From: a bacterium
GTDB taxonomy: Bacteria; Armatimonadota; Chthonomonadetes; Chthonomonadales; CAJBBX01
Length of the DNA stretch: 37,317 bases
Direction: 5' to 3'
Assembly (NCBI GenBank): GCA_021811565.1
Contig: JAJZOL010000188.1
Coordinates: 1-37,317, forward strand
This document shows positions 23,743-31,544 of this stretch, piece after piece. Position 1 is the stretch's first letter; every line of letters starts with the position of its first letter. The notes under the pieces were generated by a model. That model was not told where the DNA came from. It did no database searches and saw only the letters and a program-made list of their open reading frames with translations. The position numbers and the translations under genes are program-made.

Positions 23743-24556
23743 CGCGTCAACCGGAATTGCCGCCCGACCCGGAGTCCTATCGTCCGCATGGGCGTTTATA
23801 ACGAAAACGGCGGTCATCGCGGAACTGGAGGTTCGGAAACTCCGTCACGATCCCACGGAGGTGTTCACACGCGCCGTACAACCGGCGTTATGGTTATTAA
23901 TCTTCGGAGAGGTTTTTACACGTGCACGAGCCATTCCAACCGGCGGGATTCGTTATTTGGATTTCATGGCGCCGGGTATTTTGGCTCAGAGCGTGCTCTT
24001 CATTGCGATCTTTTACGGGATCGCCATCATTTGGGAGAGGGATCTGGGCATTGTTCACAAATTTCTCGCCAGTCCCACTCCGCGTCCCGCAATCGTCCTG
24101 GGCAAGGCCGTATCAGCGGGGATCAGAGGGCTCATGCAGGCGGTTGTGATCTATCTTCTGGCTTTGCTTGTGCACGTGAAACTAAACTGGAATCCCTTTG
24201 CGCTCTTGGGAGTTGCGTTGACTGTCATTCTGGGAGCCGCGCTTTTCTCAACTCTTTCTCTTATCATCGCGTGCATTGTGAAAACGAGAGAGCGGTTCAT
24301 GGGAATTGGACAGGTGATCACGATGCCTCTATTCTTCGCAAGCAATGCAATCTATCCCATTGCGATGATGCCAGACTGGCTAAAAGCGGTATCGCGTGCA
24401 AACCCTCTCACCTACGAGGTGGATGCCTTGCGCTCCCTCATGCTGCAACATGGAGTTGGAGTGTATGGGTTCTGGTACGATTTCACCGTGCTCATTGTCT
24501 CGATAGTTATTTTGGTCTCGATCGGTGCGAAGCTTTATCCGAGAGTTGTAAACTGA
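23699..24556 (+). CDS. ABC-2 type permease of the exporter (DrrB/NodJ-like)
   Basis: A 285-residue protein starting with GTG 23699 behind a strong TTAGGAGG, overlapping the ATPase gene in another frame. It has six membrane segments, and the ABC-2 marker appears as F-L-A-S-P-T-P-R-P-A-I-V-L-G-K-A. Other typical parts are R-K-L-R-H-D-P-T-E-V-F-T-R-A-V-Q-P at the first helix, M-A-P-G-I-L-A-Q-S-V-L-F, and the final A-N-P-L-T-Y-E-V-D-A-L-R. It forms the channel for export of a hydrophobic drug or a lipid-like compound. The N-terminal extension of about 25 residues is unusually long for the family. Confidence 0.92.
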   Translation: MIPQERGEMRGVSGSASTGIAARPGVLSSAWAFITKTAVIAELEVRKLRHDPTEVFTRAVQPALWLLIFGEVFTRARAIPTGGIRYLDFMAPGILAQSVLFIAIFYGIAIIWERDLGIVHKFLASPTPRPAIVLGKAVSAGIRGLMQAVVIYLLALLVHVKLNWNPFALLGVALTVILGAALFSTLSLIIACIVKTRERFMGIGQVITMPLFFASNAIYPIAMMPDWLKAVSRANPLTYEVDALRSLMLQHGVGVYGFWYDFTVLIVSIVILVSIGAKLYPRVVN

Positions 24557-24584
24557 AAAGGATGATGAATGCGCTAAGTGAGCA

Positions 24585-24669
24585 GGTAATTGCTAAATTC
24601 GAATCCCAAGTATATCACCGAACGTGAAATGAGCGATAATAGCCACATTTCCTGAATTTTGCAATTACC
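24585..24669 (+). repeat. 85-bp element with terminal inverted repeats, copy A
   Basis: Bounded by GGTAATTGC and GCAATTACC (extended TTTTGCAATTACC at the right). The interior includes GTGAAATGAGCGATAA. It aligns with the reverse complement of the next element over its whole length, at perhaps 65-70% by eye. It is non-coding and lies between convergent genes. Confidence 0.7.
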
Positions 24670-24717
24670 TCTGAGAATAATGAATTAGGGAGGAATTTGC
24701 GGCTTCCCTGATTTCCG

Positions 24718-24802
24718 GGTAATTGCAAAGTTCGTAAAAGGGAGTATTTATCGCACATTTCATGCGATGAGATATCCCTTAAAGACAAATTTTGCAATTA
24801 CC
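24718..24802 (-). repeat. 85-bp element with terminal inverted repeats, copy B (inverted)
   Basis: Same length and same GGTAATTGC/GCAATTACC ends as copy A, in opposite orientation, 48 bp away. Inside is ATCGCA-N7-TGCGAT, a further stem. Its right end is followed on the plus strand by TGTTTTTTT, so the folded element could also terminate transcription from the exporter operon. Confidence 0.7.
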
Positions 24803-24829
24803 TGTTTTTTTGCATAAAGTGGAATTCTT

Positions 24830-25972
24830 TTAAGGTTCTATCCTATAGATATGCACCTGATAGGGAGTGAAGCTATCCTGGAACGTTCCTTGCCGAGCCT
24901 CGATGGTCCGGTTTTCATTTATCACGGTCACCCGAGAGCTTTCGAGTGGCGCCGGGATATGGAACGTTGCGGTCGTGTCATTGTCCCTCATCCCAATGGC
25001 GAACAGATAAATGGCACCATTGTACTCTCGCGAAAGCATGGAGATGGGAACCCCTTCGTTTGAGGTGGACACCGTGACATTCCTCTTTGGTGAGGGGCTT
25101 TGAAGGATGGGGTTCATGGCTTGAATTTGCGAGTTCAGCTTGGTGACCGTCTTCAGCATCTCCGGTTCATCTAGCAAAGCGTGTTCATCGAATTTCGGTT
25201 TGAACTGGTGTACGAAATAGATTAGTCCTTTCGCCCCGTGGATGATTGCCATCCAAACCTCGGAACGCACCTCATTCGGGGTCGCCATCCCGTTTCCGTC
25301 GATATTCGTGCACTCGATGCAGCACCAAAGAGATTTTTTTCCGTCCGTCCACTCCTTCAGTCGATCCAATCCTTTCGCGATCAGCCACATCTTTTTCAAT
25401 CCCTCTTTAGGTCCGAATTGGGCGATTGGGTAGATGTCAAAGGAGATGATATCACCTCCCTTCACATAAGTGAGATAGTCCGAGAGTTTCGCCCCCGTGC
25501 CTCTCCCCATCCATTGGTCGTTCGCAACACCCTGACCGAGATTGAGCATGCTGGGGCGGGAGGGATCGTTGGAATGGATTTTCCTGTAAATATCCACCAC
25601 TTTTTCGGGGGGAACGCAAGTACCGTATCCCCCTTGCGGCAACGGCTGAGCGTTATCAGGTTCGTCTTGCTGCATCCAACCGAAGATGGTGTGGTCTTGC
25701 AAATGCTTCAATGCGGTCTCATTTTGCTCGCAAATTACCCTCATTCCCGTCTTCTTCAAAGCTGAAAGTTGTGCCTCCGTTGGGCCTTGCCATAAACCCA
25801 CATACAGATTAAATCCGGCTTGTTGATATTCCGGAGCCAAGACTGGGTTTTGGAGCCATACGGCGATGGGAAAGGGGGTTGCGGCAAGGGATTGCATGGA
25901 CTTGGCGAAGGCGTTATACATTGCGCAGGCGATAAAAACTGTGGAGAAAAAAGGGATTACACGATGCATCAT
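24830..25972 (-). CDS. Secreted glycoside hydrolase-like protein, clan GH-A type barrel
   Basis: A 380-residue protein with a signal peptide (about 1-23, ending Y-N-A-F-A). GGAGGG lies 9 nt before the first of two adjacent ATG codons. Strand-like motifs in order are Q-Q-A-G-F-N-L-Y-V-G-L-W, G-M-R-V-I-C-E-Q-N, I-F-G-W-M-Q-Q-D-E-P-D with Glu104 as a candidate acid/base, I-I-S-F-D-I-Y-P, L-W-C-C-I-E-C with Glu220 as a candidate nucleophile or binding residue, then V-W-M-A-I-I-H-G-A-K-G-L-I-Y-F. This series is the usual pattern of (beta/alpha)8 beta-glycosidases. A small beta domain ends the protein. The substrate is not known. It converges on the ABC exporter operon. Confidence 0.65.
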   Translation of the reverse strand: MMHRVIPFFSTVFIACAMYNAFAKSMQSLAATPFPIAVWLQNPVLAPEYQQAGFNLYVGLWQGPTEAQLSALKKTGMRVICEQNETALKHLQDHTIFGWMQQDEPDNAQPLPQGGYGTCVPPEKVVDIYRKIHSNDPSRPSMLNLGQGVANDQWMGRGTGAKLSDYLTYVKGGDIISFDIYPIAQFGPKEGLKKMWLIAKGLDRLKEWTDGKKSLWCCIECTNIDGNGMATPNEVRSEVWMAIIHGAKGLIYFVHQFKPKFDEHALLDEPEMLKTVTKLNSQIQAMNPILQSPSPKRNVTVSTSNEGVPISMLSREYNGAIYLFAIGMRDNDTTATFHIPAPLESSRVTVINENRTIEARQGTFQDSFTPYQVHIYRIEP

Positions 25973-26099
25973 ATCGATTACCCTCCGAAACTATCGTTGT
26001 AAAAAGGCGCAAATCACCCTCCTGGAATGATTCGCGCCCAATAAAACCGATTGTAGGAAGCATACGATCGGAATTAAAAAGCCGATCACCTTACAGAGA

Positions 26100-26642
26100 T
26101 TACTGATGCACGATGGTGTTTTCCGAAGAGAGACGATCCACATTCAGACCGATTGGAAGAATCGGATATGCATCCTCTTCAGGAAAATGCAATTGATTGG
26201 AGGTTGCTGCTAAAACATCCAACGCTTCAATAATCTTGTTAAGCAATTCGGGATCCATCTCTTTGATGCAATCCGAAAGGTGCGCCAAGCGTTCCGAATG
26301 GAGTTGGGACGCCGCCTCTCTGGATCGTTCTGTTAGCGTCAGGCGTACCGCTCTTCTGTCGTAAGGATCGGGTTTTCTCTCGACCAATCCCTGTCTAACT
26401 AGTCGTTCTACTAATCGAGACGCGCTCGGCAAAGCCACTCCCAAGGCTTGGGCGATATCAACTAACTTGCTACCTTCTCTTTCAATGACAAGCTGAAGGC
26501 ATTTGAACTGCATCATTGGAAGCTTTGCCATGGATGGAGGAGGAGGCACACTGGTGATCACGTTTCTCATGACCATTGTGAGCGATCGTCTTAAATGCTC
26601 AATCTGTTCTTGTGATGGTTTCATAGTGGCAGCTCTTTTCAT
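26100..26642 (-). CDS. MarR-family transcriptional regulator, second copy
   Basis: A frame of 180 residues. The winged HTH is clear: L-V-D-I-A-Q-A-L-G-V-A-L-P-S-A-S-R-L-V-E-R-L, then G-L-V-E-R-K-P-D-P-Y-D-R-R-A-V-R-L-T-L-T. A long C-terminal tail after the last dimer helix (D-A-Y-P-I-L-P-I-G-L-N-V-D-R) is unusual. ATG 26642 is the longest start; ATG 26624 with AAAAGAG upstream is equally plausible. The divergent region to 26848 is A/T-rich, with ATTAAT blocks around 26685-26708 that could be an operator. Its target could be itself, the divergent gene or the secreted hydrolase gene, which lies 127 nt downstream in the same direction. Confidence 0.88.
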   Translation of the reverse strand: MKRAATMKPSQEQIEHLRRSLTMVMRNVITSVPPPPSMAKLPMMQFKCLQLVIEREGSKLVDIAQALGVALPSASRLVERLVRQGLVERKPDPYDRRAVRLTLTERSREAASQLHSERLAHLSDCIKEMDPELLNKIIEALDVLAATSNQLHFPEEDAYPILPIGLNVDRLSSENTIVHQ

Positions 26643-26848
26643 GAAAATAGGATGAAAGAAGAGAAGGAAAACTACTATCCCTCATTAATATAATACAATG
26701 AATTAATACATACTTGCATGCTTTTTTTACAAGACCGAAAAAATATTTTCAAAATACACTATGGAAAACGGGGCTTACTTCCGATACTACGCTAATAGTT
26801 GCATAAAGACAACAATAACACGAATGCAACTATTAGGGAGGAACTCCA

Positions 26849-27442
26849 ATGACCATTTCAGGGATTGGTCTGCAGGACGTCAACGGATTACAGTCCATTG
26901 GATCTCTTCTGCAGATTCAACAAAACACAACAAGCTCCACCGATCCTACTTTGACGACATCGTCGTCCTCAACTCCGGCAAGTGATGTGCAGATATCCGG
27001 GCCGGGAGAGTTCATGAGCAACCTTCAAAGCCTTCTATCCCAGGACCCCAGCCAGTTCCAACAGGTGGTTTCGCAGATGGCGACGCAGGTGCAACAAACA
27101 GCTCAGCAGGTGGGCGGCGCACAGGGGCAGCAACTGTCCGAATTCGCCTCGAAACTGCAGCAAGCGGCGCAATCGGATAGTTTGGCTCCGCTTCAGCCAT
27201 CGCAGAGCACAAACAACGGCGTTCAAGGCGCCTACGGACAAAACAACTCCGTAAGCCAATTGATGGGTGCTCTGCATGGCGGGCGCCATGGGCATCATCA
27301 CGGCGGATCGGTTTCCGCTTCGGACGGATCCCAATCATCCGGGAATACACAGAACTCATCAAGTTCGCAAAGCCCTCTCGCGTCTCTTTTCCAAACATTG
27401 AACACTGAATTGACTCAGGCTCTTTCCGGAACAAACAGTTAA
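26849..27442 (+). CDS. Gln/Ser-rich low-complexity protein with a His/Gly motif
   Basis: A 197-residue protein with GGGAGG before its ATG. It starts M-T-I-S-G-I-G and has no Sec signal. The middle (about 55-105) is a Q-rich helix: F-M-S-N-L-Q-S-L-L-S-Q-D-P-S-Q-F-Q-Q-V-V, A-Q-Q-V-G-G-A-Q-G-Q-Q-L-S-E-F-A. A G-G-R-H-G-H-H-H-G-G segment (about 144-153) could bind metal. The end is S/N-rich with a final helix L-F-Q-T-L-N-T-E-L. Proteins with this layout occur as hypotheticals in several environmental phyla. The S-I-S-G-I-G start resembles flagellar-hook-type or type III-exported proteins only loosely. Function is unknown. A strong terminator follows. Confidence 0.75.
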   Translation: MTISGIGLQDVNGLQSIGSLLQIQQNTTSSTDPTLTTSSSSTPASDVQISGPGEFMSNLQSLLSQDPSQFQQVVSQMATQVQQTAQQVGGAQGQQLSEFASKLQQAAQSDSLAPLQPSQSTNNGVQGAYGQNNSVSQLMGALHGGRHGHHHGGSVSASDGSQSSGNTQNSSSSQSPLASLFQTLNTELTQALSGTNS

Positions 27443-27466
27443 AGCATGTTCCAGCGTGCCCGGAGG

Positions 27467-27506
27467 AGCGACGCATCGAGTGTATCTCGACGATGCGTCG
27501 CTTTTT
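27467..27506 (+). terminator. Strong intrinsic terminator
   Basis: AGCGACGCATCG (27467-27478) pairs perfectly with CGATGCGTCGCT (27491-27502), a 12-bp stem closed by a 12-nt loop and followed by a T-run. It ends the transcript of the Gln/Ser-rich protein and separates it from the dehydrogenase gene. Confidence 0.92.
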
Positions 27507-27584
27507 CATTATCACATCAAAAAAGATGGATTCAGGGTTTACGACGGGGTAAAACATTCCTAATTATCTTTTGGGAGAAATGTA

Positions 27585-28607
27585 ATGTCAAATTTCGCCA
27601 AACCCCGCGCATTATATGTGTTGTCATCCGATTCCTTCAATAAGATTTACGGCGTTGAGGAGAGATGGGATATATCGAAGTTGGTGGACATTTCCGCTGT
27701 TTCTTATTCCCCAAAGAATATTGCATCCGATCCTTCACTTATGGAGGATGTCGAGATCATTCTTTCCGGTTGGGGAGGCCCAATATTGGACGCCACCTTT
27801 TTAAGCCGCGCTCCAAAACTCAAAGCTTTCCTCTACGGAGCGGGTGCGACGGGGGGGATGATCCATCGGGAGGCATGGGAGCGAGGGATTCGTGTCACCA
27901 GTGCCGCGAAGATTAATGGAATTCCTGTTACTGAGTACACCCTGGCGGCCATCCTCTTTTCCCTCAAGCATGTACTTCGGTTCATGCGGCTCATGCATGG
28001 CGCCCCATCCTATCCGCGTCAGCATGAAACTCTGCCCGGAGGGTACCGCTCCACGGTGGGGTTGGTGTCGCTTGGGGCGATTGGAAAGGAGGTTGCCCGC
28101 CGACTGAAGGCTTTCGATATGGAGATCATCGCCTACGATCCTTTCTTACCCGACGATGAGATGCGAAATCTCGGAGTACAGAGAGTCAACTTGGAAGACG
28201 CCTTTTTTCGTTCGGACGTCGTCTCAATTCATACCCCTTGGCTTCCCGAAACGGAGGGTATGATCACAGGTGCGCATATCTCCTCCATGAAACCCGGCGC
28301 GACGCTTATCAACACCTCCCGGGGGGCTGTCATCGTGGAGCGGGAGATGATCGAAGTTTTGAGCGAGCGCGTGGACTTAATGGCGATTCTCGATGTGACC
28401 TATCCCGAGCCTCCGCAGAACGAATCCCCGTTGTGGTCACTGCCGAACGTCTTTCTGACACCTCATATTGCAGGCTCCGTGGATGGCGAATGCAGGCGGA
28501 TGGGCGCTTTTATCGTTGAGGAACTGAAAAGATACTTGCGGGGAGAGGAGATGGATGGGGAGATTCATCCTGAGAATGCAATGCACATTTCGCATCGAAC
28601 TACTTGA
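27585..28607 (+). CDS. D-2-hydroxyacid dehydrogenase (NAD-dependent)
   Basis: A 340-residue protein, usual length for the family. The NAD-binding segment is T-V-G-L-V-S-L-G-A-I-G (about 157-167), in which the second position of G-x-G-x-x-G is Ser. The catalytic triad is visible: Arg246 in N-T-S-R-G-A-V-I, Glu275 in Y-P-E-P-P, and His294 in T-P-H-I-A-G-S. It reduces 2-keto acids or oxidises D-2-hydroxy acids in the cytoplasm; the true substrate is unknown. GGGAG lies 8 nt before the ATG. The next gene, a GH28 enzyme, starts 38 nt downstream, so both are probably co-transcribed, linking the enzyme to uronic-acid or pectin breakdown by inference. Confidence 0.88.
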   Translation: MSNFAKPRALYVLSSDSFNKIYGVEERWDISKLVDISAVSYSPKNIASDPSLMEDVEIILSGWGGPILDATFLSRAPKLKAFLYGAGATGGMIHREAWERGIRVTSAAKINGIPVTEYTLAAILFSLKHVLRFMRLMHGAPSYPRQHETLPGGYRSTVGLVSLGAIGKEVARRLKAFDMEIIAYDPFLPDDEMRNLGVQRVNLEDAFFRSDVVSIHTPWLPETEGMITGAHISSMKPGATLINTSRGAVIVEREMIEVLSERVDLMAILDVTYPEPPQNESPLWSLPNVFLTPHIAGSVDGECRRMGAFIVEELKRYLRGEEMDGEIHPENAMHISHRTT

Positions 28608-28645
28608 TACACGGGCTAAAATCGTATTTAGTGAAGGAGATAGCC

Positions 28646-29947
28646 ATGTTTCGTCCAAGTTCGTTCGCCTGGAATTATAAGCGTACGATGTTACCCCTGG
28701 TATGCCTCTTTTTTTCGCTGTCATGTTTCTCAAACGCCGCTCCATTGCAAATCCCCAATCGTCTTTTTAACATTCAAAGTTATGGTGCGAAACCTGACGG
28801 TAAAACGGATGACACGGATGCGTTTCGAAACGCCATGCAGGCGTGTGAAAAGGCGGGCGGAGGAACCATCGAGGTCCCCAATGGAAGGTATCTTACCGGT
28901 CCCCTCGACCTTCAGAGCCATACGAACCTACATCTGTCTTCCGGAGCTATGATTCTTTTCACGTACCGAAAAGAGGCGTATGCTCTCGCAAACGGCGGAT
29001 ACCATCCGCTGCTACTGGCTAGAAATATATCCGATATCGCGATTACCGGCAAGGGAACCATGGATGGCGAAGGTGCGCCATGGTGGAAGGCTTTCCTTGA
29101 AGCGAAAAAAAAAGGCGTACCGATGAGGCGTCCTTCGATGGTCGTGTTCGATCATTGCAAGCATATCCTCGTTCAAGGGATCACCTTGTTAAATTCCCCG
29201 AATATCCATCTGAATCCAGAGTATTGCACGGATGTGCGGATTGAAGGCGTAACCATTCGATCACCCATGAATTCACCTAACACCGATGGTATTGATCCGA
29301 CGCATTGCAGGAATGTGACGATCACCCGATGCACCATCGATACCGGGGATGACTGCATCGCGATTGGGTCGGGAATGGATCATAGCAGGAAGCCATTTGG
29401 ACCGTGTAAACATATTCATGTCTCTGACTGTGTATTCTTGCATGGGCACGGTATGTCCATAGGGAGCTTCACCGAGTCGGGGGTGAGGGATGTGATGGTG
29501 GAGAATTGCGTCTTTAATGGCACCGATAACGGCATCCGACTGAAATCCGAAAGGGGCAGAGGGGGATTGGTTGAGAACCTGACCTATCGGAACATCACTA
29601 TGAAAAACGTCAGAAAAGTGATCGATATTGAAAGTTATTATCCCCATTCACCGAAGTTCGGCCAGTTGGAAGCACCGCAACCCGTCAGTGCAAGCACTCC
29701 CGTTTGGCGCGACATTACCATCCGAAACCTCCGCGCCATCGATTGCCTGGATGCGGGGATCATTGTTGGATTGCCCGAGGCTCCTGTTTCTCATATTGAA
29801 TTGAAGCATGTATTCATCTCCGCCGAGAAAGGATTAAGGATCAGCTATGCAAGTCACATAAGATTTATTGATACGACGATCCGGAATTCGTTCAAGACCA
29901 AGGCGATTTATAAGGAGGATGTCAGGGATTTCAAGCAATTAAAATAA
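28646..29947 (+). CDS. Secreted GH28 polygalacturonase / rhamnogalacturonase-like enzyme
   Basis: ATG 28646 has AAGGAG 6 nt upstream and gives 433 residues with a signal peptide (about 13-32, ending C-F-S-N-A-A). The parallel beta-helix starts with F-N-I-Q-S-Y-G-A-K-P-D-G-K-T-D-D-T-D-A-F. All four GH28 active-site blocks are present: N-T-D-G (212-215), D-D (235-236, in D-T-G-D-D-C-I-A-I), G-H-G (267-269) and R-L-K (298-300). It should hydrolyse galacturonic-acid-containing polysaccharide outside the cytoplasm, by inversion. Whether it prefers homogalacturonan or rhamnogalacturonan cannot be told from sequence. Confidence 0.92.
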   Translation: MFRPSSFAWNYKRTMLPLVCLFFSLSCFSNAAPLQIPNRLFNIQSYGAKPDGKTDDTDAFRNAMQACEKAGGGTIEVPNGRYLTGPLDLQSHTNLHLSSGAMILFTYRKEAYALANGGYHPLLLARNISDIAITGKGTMDGEGAPWWKAFLEAKKKGVPMRRPSMVVFDHCKHILVQGITLLNSPNIHLNPEYCTDVRIEGVTIRSPMNSPNTDGIDPTHCRNVTITRCTIDTGDDCIAIGSGMDHSRKPFGPCKHIHVSDCVFLHGHGMSIGSFTESGVRDVMVENCVFNGTDNGIRLKSERGRGGLVENLTYRNITMKNVRKVIDIESYYPHSPKFGQLEAPQPVSASTPVWRDITIRNLRAIDCLDAGIIVGLPEAPVSHIELKHVFISAEKGLRISYASHIRFIDTTIRNSFKTKAIYKEDVRDFKQLK

Positions 29948-30144
29948 CGATTGCGCCAAACAAAGAATTCAAATATGGCATTGATGAACAAGATGCAAAG
30001 GATATCTAAATACAACTGTGATTTTTCCTATTCCAATTGCGATGCATGACTTCAATCAACTATTTTTAACCGTGGTGAGGACCTAAGTTGGCAAAGGTTT
30101 ACTGAAGAAAAAGATGGAGAACATGCACATGCATTCCTTTTTTT

Positions 30145-30889
30145 GGTTCCTTGCTGTTTTGTGTTGGTCATATTATTTGCAATTCTTGAGAGTTGCCTTC
30201 ATCTCAGCCAAACGAAATGGAGAACAAAGTAAAATATACGACCGAGTGTGAGCTTTTCGCAGCTGACTCGGGCTTGACCATCCCCATTTAGGTTAAAAAA
30301 GTGGAATTCAATCCTGAGGAAGGCGAGCTTCACATAAATATCCACTTCCCCCTTGGCAATCATTTCGTATGCTTCGTATCCAGCAATCTCAGAATAGCTG
30401 AGACACCATGGTTCATCAATGGCGCACTTTGATTTTTTTCTAGCGCAAGACCTATCTTCACGCCTGCGTCTCTCGAATTGACTGCCCCTGCGGTGTGAAA
30501 ACATAGCATATATGATTTTTCATGAATGAATCTCATTTTCTAGAGCTTTGGGAAATATCGGATCGCGTGAGTGCCTTCGCTCATTTGGAGGCTTGGCGTC
30601 AATGGGTTTTGAGTAGAGATATTGGGACCGAGCATGAAGAGACCGGCGAATACGATTATAGTGCATGAAACGCAAATACTAAAGCACTTTCACGACATCT
30701 CACCAATGGATTGACGGAGGGGAATAACTCTCTTATCCAGTCCCCGAAGGACAAGCCCGAAGGTTATCGGAATCCCCGTTTTCTCAAAACAATCATTTAC
30801 CTGATTGCGGAAAATCTCGATTTTGCGCTACCCACATAATAGAATGAGGTAGAGCAAATAATATTATCCACACGACGTAGCTGGGAACC
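30145..30889 (+). mobile_element. ISL3-family element, heavily decayed, 745 bp
   Basis: The left end GGTTCCTTGCTGTTTT-GTGTTGGT (30145-30168) and the right end at 30866-30889 (ATCCACACG...GGGAACC) resemble the inverted repeats of the element at 17438-18687. About half the expected length is lost. No matching target duplication was seen. The 197 bp before it (29948-30144) hold nothing I can name. Confidence 0.7.
30217..30840 (+). pseudogene. ISL3 transposase remnant
   Basis: The ATG at 30217 opens a frame ending in a stop after L-T-I-P-I. It continues V-K-K-V-E-F-N-P-E-E-G-E-L-H-I-N-I-H-F-P, the counterpart of V-D-F-N-M-E-T-G-E-L-H-I-H-F in the other copy. After frameshifts the trace of the Cys finger (C-P-C-G-V-K-T) appears near 30487. 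A deletion then leads straight to L-T-N-G-L-T-E-G-N-N-S-L-I-Q and F-L-K-T-I-I-Y-L-I-A at the end. The whole catalytic core is gone. Confidence 0.75.
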
Positions 30890-31544
30890 TAAAATAGTTG
30901 ATCATCACAATCGCTATCAAATCATCGGACTTGCAACACCTTCCATCCCCGATCCCCGAAATCTCCACAAACTTCCCCATAGAGCCTTTTTTTATTTAGC
31001 GCGAAGCCGACTTGCTGTTGAAAAACACTTCTTTGACCAAGGGGAAGCAAATGCTTAATCGGCTCATGGACGGGCTTTTGGCGTATTTCGGTCTTGGGTT
31101 CGTTTGGTAAAAAATGGTTTTTTTGATGTGTTAAAGTCATCCTCCGGAATAGACTGCCAAAAATGTATCATCCTGATTCATCCGGAAACGGGACAAGCTA
31201 AGCCATCGGAACATCAATCTATCCATTATGGCTGAGGGCATCCTCGGGACATCCATCAATCGAGTGGCGCCATGATAACGTCGGAGAATCTTCATTGCAA
31301 TCGGTTTGAGGTGGGTTCGATGCGGTACGCGGAATCGCTTGGAGGGCTTGCATGGGCCGTATGCTGAGATACATCAAATATCCGCTCTAACCGCTCAGCC
31401 TTCCGAACCGTTCCCGGTTTATTTCCGTCAAATGACAATGATGATAGGGGAATGATAGAATAATAAAATAACCGGACTGTCTCATTTTTATTGACAAGTT
31501 CCTGAATACGTCCGAGGAGTATTTTCATCAAGGAGCAATTCATA
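30890..31544. other. Gene-poor stretch between ISL3 remnant and the 924-residue protein
   Basis: Two minus-strand frames of 72 and 95 codons cover parts of it but have no good starts or known motifs. They may be relics. A TTGACA at 31491-31496 and AAGGAG at 31531-31536 belong to the following gene. I see no RNA or repeat here. Confidence 0.4.

Noticed and set aside
23788-24627. 279-codon plus-strand frame over the ABC permease
   Set aside because: Out of frame with the well-supported ABC-2 permease; sequence is rich in R, S, H and C with no domain.
30922-31140. 72-codon minus-strand frame right of the ISL3 remnant
   Set aside because: No ribosome site and no recognisable family; it could be an old gene fragment but cannot be supported.
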